NCBI GenBank assembly: GCA_905234275.1
Contig: CAJOHD010000006.1
Location: forward strand, 1 to 64,000
Source: an uncultured Bacteroidales bacterium
GTDB lineage: Bacteria > Bacteroidota > Bacteroidia > Bacteroidales > F082
DNA: 64,000 nt
Direction: 5' to 3'
In this document: positions 34,592-44,282 of the stretch, in pieces
Numbering within the stretch: the first letter of the stretch is position 1
Layout of the letters: the number at the start of each line of letters is the position of its first letter
Position numbers and translations under genes: made by a program
The notes under the pieces: model-generated
Told to the model about the DNA's origin: nothing
Seen by the model: the letters and a program-made list of their open reading frames with translations, nothing else
The model's database searches: none

Positions 34592-36305
34592 AGAGCTTCT
34601 CGTCTTTTATCTTTTGTTCAAGAAATTCTGACACCTCTCCCCCGGCCTTTTTGGCTTTTTTCCAGTTCTTCACAGCGTTTTTGGTATCGCCAAGCTGATA
34701 CAAGATATCTCCAAGATGTTCGAAGTTAATGCCTTGCGGATTTTTATCGTATTTGAACACCTTATTCATATACTTCAAAGCATCGTCATAACGACCCAGT
34801 TTATAGAGAATCCAGGCATAAGTATCGAGATAAGTTGGATTTTTAGGCTCTGCTTTTATTGTTTTTGAAGACATCTGCAAAGCACGTTCAAGATCCTGAT
34901 TATCAAGCGATAAGTAATAGGCATAGTTGTTTAAGACATAGATATTGTCGGGATTGGAACGTAAAACCCTGTCGTATGCCTCATACGATTTTTCCTTGTT
35001 TTTTAAGATGTTATAAGTGTCGCCTATATAAGTGTCGAAATCAGCTGTAAGTTCTTTGTTTGCTGAGAGTTTCCGACCTTTTTCAAGCACTTTAACTGTA
35101 TTTTCGTAATCTTTTAGGTTGAAATATCCGATACCGTTAAACAAATAGAACAATGGCTGCTCTGGATAAAACGACATTGCTGTGTCTGTTGTTTTTATAA
35201 GATCATGATAATCATGCAATTCAATATCACAAATGGCAAGTTGGTAAAGCGATGCGAAGTTACTTGCTTCGCGCTCTAATGCCAAATTGTAATACTCTTT
35301 CGCTTGTTCATATTTCTTATCATTGTAATAAACTGTCGCGATAATATAATAGCCGATAGACTTGTCGGAATGCGTCTCAATGAAGGCTCTACCTGCAATT
35401 TCAGCCTCTTCGCTGGAGTTTTTGTCATCTTGATTTTGGAACCAGAAATCGTAAATCTGAGCTTTTGTTTCGTAATCGAGATTCTTGTTTTTGATGGCAG
35501 CAATGAACTCTTCAAACGCTTTATCAATCTCGCCCATGCTTTGATAATAATCCATCAGCGAAATGTTGATATATTTGTTGTTAGGCTCTAATTCCTCAAT
35601 CTTTAAGTATAAAGGATATGCGTCTTTGTCGCGTTTCACCTTGCGGTAAGCTTCAGCGAGCATAGCGATGTAATGAGTGTTTTCAGGCATGAATTCGACG
35701 AGTTTCTCCATTTCTTCGATAGCTTTATCCTTTTTACCCTGCTCGTCGTAAATTTGGATTCTTTGGAGATAAACATACTCGTTTTTGCCCAGTTGCTGTT
35801 CAACAACATCAAGAGTTTCAATCACTTTGTCGTAATCGCCCATGAGAAGCAGCACGTTGATATATGTCTCAAGATATTCGAGATTCTCCGGCTCGTTCTC
35901 TATCAGCTTGTCGTAGATGTCGATAAATGTCTGATAATCACCGTTTTTGACACAGAATTTGGCTAATCGTATCTGATACCATTTGTTGTCGGGTTGCAAT
36001 TCGGCCGCTCTGCTTATCATAGAAAAAGCTTCGGTGTTTCTGCCTGCATCCTGGTAAAGTTCAGAAAGCTCGTACATGCTGGCATCATCATCGTTGTAAA
36101 ACTTCAGTGCCTGCTCGAAATTATAAATTGCCACAGGAAAATTCTCGTTGTACTTTTCCTCAAGACCTTTCGAGAAATATTCAGCATTTTTTGCCAAATC
36201 CTGCCTCACGACAATAGTATCGTTTGGCGCTTCGCCAACAGCTTCGCTTTGGGCAAAAACACTGCTTGTAATCAACAACAAAACAATTAAAACAAATCTT
36301 TTCAT
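34584..36305 (-). CDS. Secreted or periplasmic TPR repeat protein
   Basis: From the ATG at 36305 there is a signal peptide (ending SVFAQS) and then about 12 tetratricopeptide repeats filling the protein (573 residues), for example NFEQALKFYNDDDASMYELS and YLDTYAWILYKLGRYDDALK. It has no membrane helix after the signal. It likely serves as a scaffold in the periplasm or at the inner face of the outer membrane. The gene sits between dut and DUF4292, an order I recall from other Bacteroidota genomes. Confidence 0.88.
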   Translation of the reverse strand: MKRFVLIVLLLITSSVFAQSEAVGEAPNDTIVVRQDLAKNAEYFSKGLEEKYNENFPVAIYNFEQALKFYNDDDASMYELSELYQDAGRNTEAFSMISRAAELQPDNKWYQIRLAKFCVKNGDYQTFIDIYDKLIENEPENLEYLETYINVLLLMGDYDKVIETLDVVEQQLGKNEYVYLQRIQIYDEQGKKDKAIEEMEKLVEFMPENTHYIAMLAEAYRKVKRDKDAYPLYLKIEELEPNNKYINISLMDYYQSMGEIDKAFEEFIAAIKNKNLDYETKAQIYDFWFQNQDDKNSSEEAEIAGRAFIETHSDKSIGYYIIATVYYNDKKYEQAKEYYNLALEREASNFASLYQLAICDIELHDYHDLIKTTDTAMSFYPEQPLFYLFNGIGYFNLKDYENTVKVLEKGRKLSANKELTADFDTYIGDTYNILKNKEKSYEAYDRVLRSNPDNIYVLNNYAYYLSLDNQDLERALQMSSKTIKAEPKNPTYLDTYAWILYKLGRYDDALKYMNKVFKYDKNPQGINFEHLGDILYQLGDTKNAVKNWKKAKKAGGEVSEFLEQKIKDEKLYE

Positions 36306-36330
36306 TTTATAAATCATCTATCTTGTATGA

Positions 36331-36399
36331 GATTCCTCGCTTCGCTCGGAATGACAGCCCTTCGTTTTGTCATTCCGAACCCCAAAGGGGTGAGGAACC
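36331..36399. repeat. Two half copies of the GTCATT repeat
   Basis: GATTCCTCGCTTCGCTCGG followed by AATGAC (36331-36355), then GTCATTCCGAACCCC-AAA-GGGGTGAGGAACC (36369-36399). The second half has a distinct GC-rich stem tip, shared with the copy at 53897. Confidence 0.85.
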
Positions 36400-36415
36400 T
36401 AATGTGAATTGTGTG

Positions 36416-36850
36416 TTATTTTCCAGTGTGTCCGAAACCACCGGCACCACGTTCGGTTTCGCTAAGCGTTTCAACTTCAACGACTTCCATCTGCTCGCAT
36501 TTTGCAATGACGAGTTGTGCAATTCGGTCGCCGCTTTTGATAACGAAATCAACATCCGAAAGGTTAATCAAAATAACCTTTACCTCTCCCCTATAGTCAG
36601 CGTCGATGGTACCTGGTGAGTTCAAAACGGTGATGCCGCTCTTTATTGCCAGACCGCTGCGAGGACGAACCTGTCCCTCGTATCCTACCGGGATTTCCAT
36701 GAATAATCCTGTTGGTACCAATGCACGCTGCATCGGCTTGATAACCATTTCACCATCAGGGAGATACGCTCTCAAATCCATACCAGCCGAATTGATTGTC
36801 TCATAGCTTGGGAGTGCGTTGTTTGATTTATTTACAATATTCAATTTCAT
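36416..36850 (-). CDS. dut: Deoxyuridine triphosphatase
   Basis: Cleaves dUTP to dUMP, keeping uracil out of DNA. The 144 residues show all five motifs: [39 protein letters not shown] and the flexible C-terminal [11 protein letters not shown]. It overlaps the flippase gene by 4 nt and precedes the TPR gene. Confidence 0.98.
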   Translation of the reverse strand: MKLNIVNKSNNALPSYETINSAGMDLRAYLPDGEMVIKPMQRALVPTGLFMEIPVGYEGQVRPRSGLAIKSGITVLNSPGTIDADYRGEVKVILINLSDVDFVIKSGDRIAQLVIAKCEQMEVVEVETLSETERGAGGFGHTGK

Positions 36851-38352
36851 ATCTTCAAAGGATTTTTACGTTCAAAAACAAAAACTATTCCTAAATAGAC
36901 TAATATCAGTAATGTATTGATTATCAATCTTATTATAAGGCTATAATCGCCAAATACGGTGCTGAGCAGATATAATCCGATGGCTAAAACCATGTATAAA
37001 GCTATTCTTCCGACTTGATAAGGTACTGGGAAGACTTTCTGTCCCCAGAAATACGATACCAGCATCATGACGGAATAGCAACCGAGGTGCGCGATAGCCG
37101 CACCGAGGTAGCCGATTTGCGGTACCAAGATGAACAAACAAAGCAATGTAACAGTTGCACCAATGATTGAAATTATCGTGCCCGAAAAAGTTCTGTCGGT
37201 GAGCTTAAACCAAATGGAAAGGTTGAACACAATTCCATAGAACATGTTGGCTATCAATACGATAGGAACGATAATCAATCCTTCATGATAATTACTGCCG
37301 CCCCTGCCAACGAAATATTTCAGAATGTCGATGTACAACATCACACCGAGGAATATCAACAAGCAAAAGATTACGAAATATGTCATGACTTTTGCATAAA
37401 GTTCAGGTGCGTTGCGGTCTTTCGCCTTGCCGAAGAAGAAAGGCTCAGAAGCATATCGGAACATCTGGATGAAGATGGTCATAAGCACGGCCAGTTTGAA
37501 ATTCGCACCATATATTCCGAGCTGCTGTAAGGCGTACTCCTCCCCTGTCATATCAAGGTTTTGCAGGAATTGTACATCTGGTATTGGGGTGAGATATTTT
37601 ATCAAAATCTTGTCTGCCACCTCGTTGACCATACCAACTAAACTGATGAGTAAAATAGGGAGTGAATATGCCAACATCGGTCGGATGAGGCTTTTATCGA
37701 GTTCAAAATGGAAACCTTTAAACTGTGGAAGTAATAAAACCAAACTCAAAAGACTTGATAACACATTGGAAATCAAAACCCAAACGAGTAAGCCCGCCTG
37801 AGGACCAAATAACTTGTCAGAAATAGCTAAAGCTGTATCAGGAATAACAAGCAAGAAAAACAGATTTAGTCCGATATTCAGCGTTACATTTGCTATTTTA
37901 ATGATAGTGAACAACTTAGCTTGATTGTTTTTTCTCAATTTAGCAAACGGTACAGCAGTGAGGGCATCAAGTGCAACAATTATTCCAAGGAAAAGAACGT
38001 ATTGTGTATTATGTTCATACTGAATGATATGCGCGAAATTTTTGTAAAAAATGGCGTACAAAATCAAAAACACGGTTGTGGTAGTGATAATGCACGAAAC
38101 TATGTTGTTGAAAACCTTATCAGGGTTCTCTTTTTGAGTGTAGCGGAAGAAAGTTGTCTCCATTCCGTATGTCAGCAAGGCGAGTAAAAATGCTATCCAG
38201 GCATACAAATCGGTGATTTGGCCATAAACTCCTGCTGCGAAAACACGCACATAGAGCGGCACTAAAAGATAATTCAGCAATCGCGGCACGATGGTTCCCA
38301 TGCCGTATATGACTGTCTGTCCCGCGAGGGCTTTAATAGGGTTATTACTCAT
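36847..38352 (-). CDS. Polysaccharide flippase (MATE-like, Wzx type)
   Basis: The 501-residue protein has 12-14 hydrophobic helices and the start [20 protein letters not shown] typical of oligosaccharide flippases. These move lipid-linked saccharides across the inner membrane. No glycan synthesis genes are next to it; instead it heads the dut-TPR-DUF4292-EnvC run, so the glycan is unknown. A role with a cell-wall or surface glycan fits the neighbours. Confidence 0.9.
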   Translation of the reverse strand: MSNNPIKALAGQTVIYGMGTIVPRLLNYLLVPLYVRVFAAGVYGQITDLYAWIAFLLALLTYGMETTFFRYTQKENPDKVFNNIVSCIITTTTVFLILYAIFYKNFAHIIQYEHNTQYVLFLGIIVALDALTAVPFAKLRKNNQAKLFTIIKIANVTLNIGLNLFFLLVIPDTALAISDKLFGPQAGLLVWVLISNVLSSLLSLVLLLPQFKGFHFELDKSLIRPMLAYSLPILLISLVGMVNEVADKILIKYLTPIPDVQFLQNLDMTGEEYALQQLGIYGANFKLAVLMTIFIQMFRYASEPFFFGKAKDRNAPELYAKVMTYFVIFCLLIFLGVMLYIDILKYFVGRGGSNYHEGLIIVPIVLIANMFYGIVFNLSIWFKLTDRTFSGTIISIIGATVTLLCLFILVPQIGYLGAAIAHLGCYSVMMLVSYFWGQKVFPVPYQVGRIALYMVLAIGLYLLSTVFGDYSLIIRLIINTLLILVYLGIVFVFERKNPLKI

Positions 38353-38382
38353 GATGATAATAACAAAATTTTTGCAAATATA

Positions 38383-40638
38383 TTACTTTTCTTTTAAAAT
38401 AGGTATATCAATCGTGAAAACTGTGCCTATTCCTTCTTTGCTGGCAAAACTGATATTTCCACCCATTCCCTGAATGATATTTTGCGATACCGACAAACCG
38501 ACGCCCATTCCGCTCGATTTGGTTGTGAAATTTGGGAAAAACACCTTTTTCTTGTCTTCTTCTTTAATTCCGCAGCCGTTGTCGGTGATTTGAATTCTGT
38601 ACTTCTCCCCTAACCTATTGAGAATCACTTCAATATGACCTACTTCGCTTCCAATTGCCTGGATGCCGTTTTTGATGATATTTCCAAAGACTCTACCAAG
38701 ATTATTCTTATCAGCAAACATCGACCAATCTTCGTTTTCATTGTAAATCAATGAGATGGAGATGTTTTCCTCCACATCATAAAGTTTTATGGTGTTTTTA
38801 AGCAGTTCGCTCAAATCGAAAGTCGTTGATACGTTTTCCGGCAGTTTGGCATAGTCGGAGAAGGCGGTTGCTATTTTTGAAAGCGTCTCAATCTGTTCAA
38901 GCAAAGATTTTAGAGTTTCTTTGAAATTCTCTTCAAATTTCGGATCTTTTCTATCCCAAAGAATCTGCAAATACTCGATGTTCAGCTGCATTGGAGTTAG
39001 AGGATTTTTGATTTCATGTGCCACTTGACGAGCCATCTCGCGCCAGGCATTCTCACGTTCGTTGCGTGCGATCTTATTTGCAGCTATTTCAAGTTGGCGA
39101 CACATATTATTATATTGCTCAACAAGAGCGCCAATTTCGTCACGACCTTTGAAATTTATAGGTTCATTATGCCCATCGAGACGCACCTTGCCCATTTGAT
39201 CTTCAATGATCTTCAATGGCTTAAGAGTTTTACGAGTTATCAAAAGCACAATTATTGATGAAATGCCGAGCAAGACAATAATAATGTTGATATAATTGAG
39301 TGCGAAATCTGATAGCTGGTCGTCATATTCCGATTTAGAATCGAAATAGATGACATTCAAAACTGCGGCAAGATGATTGTTTTCATCAAGAATAGGGAAG
39401 TAGTAGGACGTACATTTTTCGTTATCGTACATCTCGTTTTGCACAAGGTAGCCTGCATCTTCCTTGAAAATAGCCTGATACGCGTGTGATTCTATCGAAT
39501 CGTTTAAGACTTTTGAATTTTTGAGTGTTGAATTTATCAAAACTCCAGCGAGATTGTAGATGTTAAGGTCGCAGAAGAAAGTCTCTTCAAGATAATACAG
39601 ATAATCTGCATTTGTCAGACTGTTTTCCGATAACATATTGGATTCCAATCTGTTACGAATGATATTTGCCTGTTTATATTGTTCAATTTGAGTCTTTTTA
39701 GTGATATTGTTTTCCAAAAACAAGAAAGATGTTATACCAATTGCAACAAAAGAAATTGTAAGAGTAAGCACTATTGTCAGTTGCATCTTGCTGTGGAAAC
39801 TGTTTTTAAACGTACCTTTGCGATCATGTTCGAAGTAGGTAAACAAGAAGTAGGCGAGGAGCAGTGCTAAAAAGATGAAAGAAAATGGCGCCACGTACCT
39901 CATCCATCTTTCAGATTCGATTGATACAACGACAGTTTTGTTTAATGATGAATCATTGAAAATGAAATGCTTGAATTTCTTTCCTTTATGTATACCGTTG
40001 GTTTGAGAAATGAAATTGTTGATGTTGTTTGGGTAGTAGTAATTGCCGAGTTTATAATTTAAAATGTTGTTTTTATAGATTCCGTACGAATAGTTTTTCA
40101 GATTCGGAACGACATTTTTCTCTTTATAAAACTCGAAATACAAATTCTGTGATCCATTGATGTCTATTTTTGCGATATAATAGAAATTCGACATCGGATC
40201 GTCGATATGGTATAGACCATTGTTGATGTAGGCTACAGAATCGAATTTGAAGATATCGTTAAAGTATTCAATGCAAGGATATTCAATGTCAGGCTTATTG
40301 TCAAATGCTATATAGGTGTTGCTGTCACAAACCGTTAGAGCGATATTGTAAGGATTGAATAATTCAATATTGCTGAAATACTGTTTTTTGAAATAGGAGA
40401 GGAGGCTGTCGTCGCTTGGAAGGTTATCGTTTTTCACCCAAGAGTTGAATAATTCATCGTTTTTTATTTTTTCAAGGATTTCGGTTGTGGCTGTTTCGAA
40501 TTCATGATCGGTCTCGTCAGCGATGAGTGAGGCGAAATTTTCCATCTCAAGGTTTTCGCGGTTTTCTTTTCTGTGGTGAAAGAAAACCGTGACAGAGATA
40601 AGAACTAATGTGATAATTATGATATAAATCTTCTTCAT
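38383..40638 (-). CDS. NtrY-like sensor histidine kinase
   Basis: From the ATG at 40638 the protein has an N-terminal membrane helix, a large extracytoplasmic region, further helices (about 255-275 and 285-310), a second sensory region, a helix near 445-465, and HAMP. The kinase core follows: H box ARQVAHEIKNPLTPMQLNIE, N box NLGRVFGNIIKNGIQAIG, G1 ITDNGCGIKEEDKKKVFFP, and G2 GMGVGLSVSQNIIQGMGG. It resembles NtrY kinases in domain order. No response regulator gene is adjacent, so its partner is elsewhere. It follows the methyltransferase with about 120 nt between. Confidence 0.92.
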   Translation of the reverse strand: MKKIYIIIITLVLISVTVFFHHRKENRENLEMENFASLIADETDHEFETATTEILEKIKNDELFNSWVKNDNLPSDDSLLSYFKKQYFSNIELFNPYNIALTVCDSNTYIAFDNKPDIEYPCIEYFNDIFKFDSVAYINNGLYHIDDPMSNFYYIAKIDINGSQNLYFEFYKEKNVVPNLKNYSYGIYKNNILNYKLGNYYYPNNINNFISQTNGIHKGKKFKHFIFNDSSLNKTVVVSIESERWMRYVAPFSFIFLALLLAYFLFTYFEHDRKGTFKNSFHSKMQLTIVLTLTISFVAIGITSFLFLENNITKKTQIEQYKQANIIRNRLESNMLSENSLTNADYLYYLEETFFCDLNIYNLAGVLINSTLKNSKVLNDSIESHAYQAIFKEDAGYLVQNEMYDNEKCTSYYFPILDENNHLAAVLNVIYFDSKSEYDDQLSDFALNYINIIIVLLGISSIIVLLITRKTLKPLKIIEDQMGKVRLDGHNEPINFKGRDEIGALVEQYNNMCRQLEIAANKIARNERENAWREMARQVAHEIKNPLTPMQLNIEYLQILWDRKDPKFEENFKETLKSLLEQIETLSKIATAFSDYAKLPENVSTTFDLSELLKNTIKLYDVEENISISLIYNENEDWSMFADKNNLGRVFGNIIKNGIQAIGSEVGHIEVILNRLGEKYRIQITDNGCGIKEEDKKKVFFPNFTTKSSGMGVGLSVSQNIIQGMGGNISFASKEGIGTVFTIDIPILKEK

Positions 40639-40762
40639 AGCCTTGTTTTCTGCAAAAATCATGCCAAAAATGGCCTTGATTTAAGACAATATTTCGTATA
40701 GTTTGATGTTTTGATATGTTAAAAAGCCAAAACGCCTTAAAACGGCTAAAAACGGGCTAAAA

Positions 40763-41635
40763 TCAAATTTTGCGAAAAACGTAAATCAAACTTGAATATT
40801 CTCCCGTTTTATGAGCTTTACGATTCGACTTCCAGCCTGTGAGTATACCTTTGATAAAAGAGTTACCTTGGCCGATGTATTTTTCGCTCATCATGGAGAT
40901 GTAGAATGCGTCCCACTTCATCGGATGAATCGTTTCGAGTTCAAAACTGCCGGCAAAAATATTTTGCAGCGACTCTTTATGAAAATGGTTCAAGTGACGC
41001 GGAGCGTCGTATGCTGCCCATTTGTCTTTGTAATATTGCGCGTCATACGACATATAATTCGGCACTGCAATTACCAGTTGTCCGTTGTCTTTTAACAAAC
41101 GGTGAAGTTGTTCGGTTTGAAATTTAAGATCGTCGATATGTTCGAGCACATGCCACATTGTGATAACGTCAAAAGTGGAGTAGGGGAGAGTGAAGATTTC
41201 TTCTGGTGAAACTATTGTTTTACCGAGTTTTTCGGAAGCGTATTTACGCGCGTCTTCACTTAAATCGCAGCCGGTTATCTCGCATCCTTTTTGTTGAGCG
41301 TAATGCAGGAAATCACCGACGCCGCATCCGAAATCGAGGAGGTGCGGTTTGGTGCGGTCGCCACAGGCTATCTTATATTTGTTTCGGATATTGATCTTTT
41401 TCACCTGGTTGTAAATCCAAGGAACGAGACCTTTTTTGTGCTCGTTGTGCGAGAGATAATCCTCCGATTTGTAATAATTTCCGATAACGGATTTATCCGG
41501 TCGGGGAGTGGTGAACAGCAGTTTGCAGTCGTTGCACTCAACGATTTCGAAGTCTTCCTGAGAGAGAAAATAATCTTTCAACTTAAGGTAAGACCTTGTG
41601 TTTTCTGATTCACAAAACGGGCATTTAGTGCTCAT
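40763..41635 (-). CDS. SAM-dependent methyltransferase with N-terminal zinc ribbon
   Basis: The 290 residues start with a four-cysteine zinc ribbon (CPFCES, then CNDCKLLF). A class I methyltransferase follows: motif I LLDFGCGVGDFLHYA, TGCDLSEDARKYA, and FDVITMWHVLEHIDD. Such proteins often methylate sugars or small metabolites; the substrate here is unknown. A parS-like palindrome (41668-41683) lies 33 nt upstream of its start. Confidence 0.88.
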   Translation of the reverse strand: MSTKCPFCESENTRSYLKLKDYFLSQEDFEIVECNDCKLLFTTPRPDKSVIGNYYKSEDYLSHNEHKKGLVPWIYNQVKKINIRNKYKIACGDRTKPHLLDFGCGVGDFLHYAQQKGCEITGCDLSEDARKYASEKLGKTIVSPEEIFTLPYSTFDVITMWHVLEHIDDLKFQTEQLHRLLKDNGQLVIAVPNYMSYDAQYYKDKWAAYDAPRHLNHFHKESLQNIFAGSFELETIHPMKWDAFYISMMSEKYIGQGNSFIKGILTGWKSNRKAHKTGEYSSLIYVFRKI

Positions 41636-41667
41636 AATATCTTTGTTTTATTGTTGTTTTCAAAAAT

Positions 41668-41683
41668 TGTTCCACGTGGAACA
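41668..41683. promoter_or_regulatory. parS-like ParB binding site, copy 1
   Basis: TGTTCCACGTGGAACA is a perfect 16-bp palindrome, two symmetric base changes from the B. subtilis parS consensus TGTTTCACGTGAAACA. It lies between mnmG and the methyltransferase gene. Confidence 0.8.
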
Positions 41684-41691
41684 TTCCATTC

Positions 41692-41801
41692 GTCATTTCG
41701 AGCTTGTCGAGAAATCCTTAATTTCCTTTTCAATACAATGTTCCTATAAACCAAGGATTTCTCCATTCCGTTCCATTTCATTCCACTTCAGTCGAAATGA
41801 C
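41692..41801. repeat. Full-length GTCATT palindromic repeat after mnmG
   Basis: 110 bp: left arm GTCATTTCGAGCTTGTCGAG, right arm from GGATTTCTCC to CAGTCGAAATGAC. It lies 9 nt past the mnmG stop and 8 nt from the parS-like site. Confidence 0.88.
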
Positions 41802-41810
41802 AATTGAATG

Positions 41811-43685
41811 TTACCGTCCTAAAAATACAGCAAGGACCGAAATATCAGCCGGGCTAACTCCGCTGATGCGCGATGCTTGTCCGAGGGTTTGCGGCTTATG
41901 TTTTGTAAGCTTCTGTCGGGCTTCGATTGTCAGCGAGTGCAGAGCGTTGTAGTCGAAATCCGGACTCAGTTTTACGTCCTCGAGGCGTTTTAACTTATCT
42001 GCAACTTCGCGTTCTTTGTCGATGTATCCTTCATATTTTACCAAAATCTCCGCCTCCTCGATGACACTTCGCGTCATCTCGTCGGCGAGGTCGTATTTCC
42101 ATTTCAATGACTCCACGTTTTGCATCATCTCCATCAGGCTCAACTGCGGACGTGTGAGCACATGCGCAAAACGGGTTTTTCCTGCAATCTCAGGAGTTTC
42201 TTTTGCAACCAAAAGAGTGTTTATTTCCTCTGGAGAAACATTGGTTTCTTTCAAGAATGTTATCAAGTCTTGTACCTTTTGTTGTTTCTGCTGGAAACGC
42301 TCATAACGTTCTTGGGTTGCAAGACCGAGTTTGTATCCCAGTGGGGTCAATCGGGCATCTGCGTTATCTTGTCGTAACAAAATACGATATTCAGCGCGAC
42401 TGGTAAACATACGGTAAGGCTCGTCAACACTCTTGGTGATGAGGTCGTCGATAAGAACACCAATATAACCTTCATCACGACGCAAAACCACTAGTTCTTC
42501 ATCGTGGATGAGACGATGAGCGTTGATACCAGCCATAAGACCTTGCGCTGCCGCTTCTTCGTAGCCTGTAGTGCCGTTGATTTGTCCGGCAAAGAACAAG
42601 CCGTGAATCTTTCGTGTCTCCAGACTATGATAAAGTTGCTCCGGTGGGAAGAAGTCGTACTCAATGGCGTAACCAGGACGGAAAATCTTGGCGTTTTCAA
42701 ATCCTTCGATGTTACGTAGAGCTTCATATTGGATGTCCTCCGGCAACGATGAACTGAAGCCGTTGAGATAATACTCGCATGTGGTTGCGCCTTCCGGTTC
42801 CACAAACAACTGATGAAAATCTTTCCCAGCAAAACGTTCTATTTTATCCTCAATGCTTGGGCAGTAGCGTGGACCTATGCCTTGGATTCTACCTGTGAAC
42901 ATCGGTGATTTGTCGAACCCTTTGCGCAATATTTCGTGCACTTTCAACGATGTATAAGCGATATAGCATGAGCGTTGCTTCAGTGGTTTCTCCACATTCA
43001 TGAACGAGAAACCTGTGATCTCCTCGTCGCCTTTCTGCTCTGCGAGCTTGCTGAAGTCGATAGTTCTTCCGTCTATTCTGACAGGTGTTCCAGTCTTCAT
43101 TCTGTCGGCTTCAAAACCCAGTCCCACGAGCTGTTCAGTTATTCCGTGACTTGCCGACTCGCCTATTCTGCCGCCTGAAAACGACTTCTCTCCGATGAAA
43201 ATCTTACCATTGAGGAATGTGCCGTTGGTTAGGATGACGGTCTTGGAATGCACGTCGCCACCCATCATAGTGTGCACGCCTTTTATTTGGTCACCTTCAA
43301 CCAACAATCCGTCAACGTGGTCTTGCCAGAACTCGAGGTTCTTGGTGTGTTCGAGTGTGTTGCGCCATTCAGCCGAGAATGCTGCTTTGTCGCTCTGCAC
43401 ACGCGGACTCCAAACAGCCGGACCTTTGGATTTGTTAAGCATCCTGAACTGTATCATGGTCTTGTCGGCGATGATGCCCATCTGTCCGCCCAGTGCATCT
43501 ATTTCGCGCACTATCTGACCTTTGGCGATGCCTCCAACGGCAGGGTTACACGACATCGCAGCCATGAAACTCATGTTCATGGTGATGAGCAAGGTCTTGT
43601 TGCCGAGGTTTGCCGCTGCAGCTGCTGCCTCACATCCTGCGTGGCCCGCTCCGACCACTATCACATCGTAATTTTCAAATATCAT
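41811..43685 (-). CDS. mnmG: tRNA uridine-5-carboxymethylaminomethyl modification enzyme, FAD subunit
   Basis: Works with MnmE to modify the wobble uridine of several tRNAs. The 624 residues start with the FAD fold YDVIVVGAGHAGCEAA and contain MSCNPAVGGIAKGQIVREID, FFAGQINGTTGYEEAAAQG, and the C-terminal GISPADI-type helical end (RISGVSPADISVLAVFL). In many bacteria mnmG (gidA) lies near the replication origin, which agrees with parS-like sites on both sides. Its ATG is 9 nt from the upstream parS-like palindrome. Confidence 0.97.
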   Translation of the reverse strand: MIFENYDVIVVGAGHAGCEAAAAAANLGNKTLLITMNMSFMAAMSCNPAVGGIAKGQIVREIDALGGQMGIIADKTMIQFRMLNKSKGPAVWSPRVQSDKAAFSAEWRNTLEHTKNLEFWQDHVDGLLVEGDQIKGVHTMMGGDVHSKTVILTNGTFLNGKIFIGEKSFSGGRIGESASHGITEQLVGLGFEADRMKTGTPVRIDGRTIDFSKLAEQKGDEEITGFSFMNVEKPLKQRSCYIAYTSLKVHEILRKGFDKSPMFTGRIQGIGPRYCPSIEDKIERFAGKDFHQLFVEPEGATTCEYYLNGFSSSLPEDIQYEALRNIEGFENAKIFRPGYAIEYDFFPPEQLYHSLETRKIHGLFFAGQINGTTGYEEAAAQGLMAGINAHRLIHDEELVVLRRDEGYIGVLIDDLITKSVDEPYRMFTSRAEYRILLRQDNADARLTPLGYKLGLATQERYERFQQKQQKVQDLITFLKETNVSPEEINTLLVAKETPEIAGKTRFAHVLTRPQLSLMEMMQNVESLKWKYDLADEMTRSVIEEAEILVKYEGYIDKEREVADKLKRLEDVKLSPDFDYNALHSLTIEARQKLTKHKPQTLGQASRISGVSPADISVLAVFLGR

Positions 43686-43694
43686 ATTTCCGAG

Positions 43695-43710
43695 TGTTCC
43701 ACGTGGAACA
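43695..43710. promoter_or_regulatory. parS-like ParB binding site, copy 2
   Basis: TGTTCCACGTGGAACA, identical to the copy at 41668, ends the short gap between ybeY and mnmG. Confidence 0.8.
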
Positions 43711-43729
43711 ATTTTGTTAATTTATTGAT

Positions 43730-44155
43730 TTAGAATTTGTTACGTCGCATTGCGAGACATTTTTCCTCTTGTGCCCGCATCGTCGCGGCATCTTCGTCGG
43801 TCTTGTCTTTAAAGCCTATCAGATGCAGCACGCCGTGTGCCAAGACACGGTGAAACTCGTCTTTGAACGGCTTTCCCATCTGCTCGGCGTTGTCTTTAAT
43901 TCTATCGATACTGATGTAAAACTCGCCAGAGAGATACTCCTCACAATCGTTCAACGGAAACGTCACGATGTCGGTGTAAAAATCGTGGTTCATACGCTTT
44001 TGGTTGAACTCCAAAAGATATTCGTCGCTGCAGAAGAGATAGTACAACTCGCCGATTTTCTTGCCGTAAGAAGCGACAAACTCTTCAATCCATTCCTTAG
44101 CAAGGCGCTGGTTCAAGGATGGCATTTCGATGTCTATACTTTCAAATTTGATCAT
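43730..44155 (-). CDS. ybeY: YbeY endoribonuclease
   Basis: A metal-dependent RNase involved in rRNA maturation. From the ATG at 44155 (MIKFESIDIEMP) the protein has 141 residues, a normal length. The zinc motif reads HGVLHLIGFKD: two His are kept, while the third ligand position of the usual HGxLHLxGYDH is Asp/Lys, as I recall for other Bacteroidota. The open frame runs on to 44257, but those 34 extra codons are translated repeat sequence and lack conservation features. Confidence 0.93.
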   Translation of the reverse strand: MIKFESIDIEMPSLNQRLAKEWIEEFVASYGKKIGELYYLFCSDEYLLEFNQKRMNHDFYTDIVTFPLNDCEEYLSGEFYISIDRIKDNAEQMGKPFKDEFHRVLAHGVLHLIGFKDKTDEDAATMRAQEEKCLAMRRNKF

Positions 44156-44171
44156 ATCGTTGTTTTGTTTT

Positions 44172-44282
44172 GTCATTTCGAGCTTGTCGAGAAATCCTAT
44201 TTCTACGTATACACTTGAATGGTTTCGTTTAACAAGGATTTCTCCATTTCGCTCCATTTCATTACGCTTCAGTCGAAATGAC
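44172..44282. repeat. Full-length GTCATT palindromic repeat, supplying the DUF4175 stop
   Basis: 111 bp: left arm GTCATTTCGAGCTTGTCGAG, right arm ending CAGTCGAAATGAC. Its right end encodes the last four residues (RHFD) and TGA stop of the DUF4175 gene on the minus strand. Confidence 0.88.

Noticed and set aside
41668..41683. CACGTG core read as an ordinary chance palindrome
   Set aside because: Rejected as chance because the full 16 bp recur exactly at 43695 and resemble the known parS consensus.
43730..44155. YbeY inactive because the third zinc His is absent
   Set aside because: The Asp/Lys variant at this position is, to my knowledge, usual in Bacteroidota YbeY, so it is not a sign of decay.
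44156..44257. N-terminal extension of ybeY
   Set aside because: The extra 34 codons are translated GTCATT repeat. Family members begin at the ATG at 44155.
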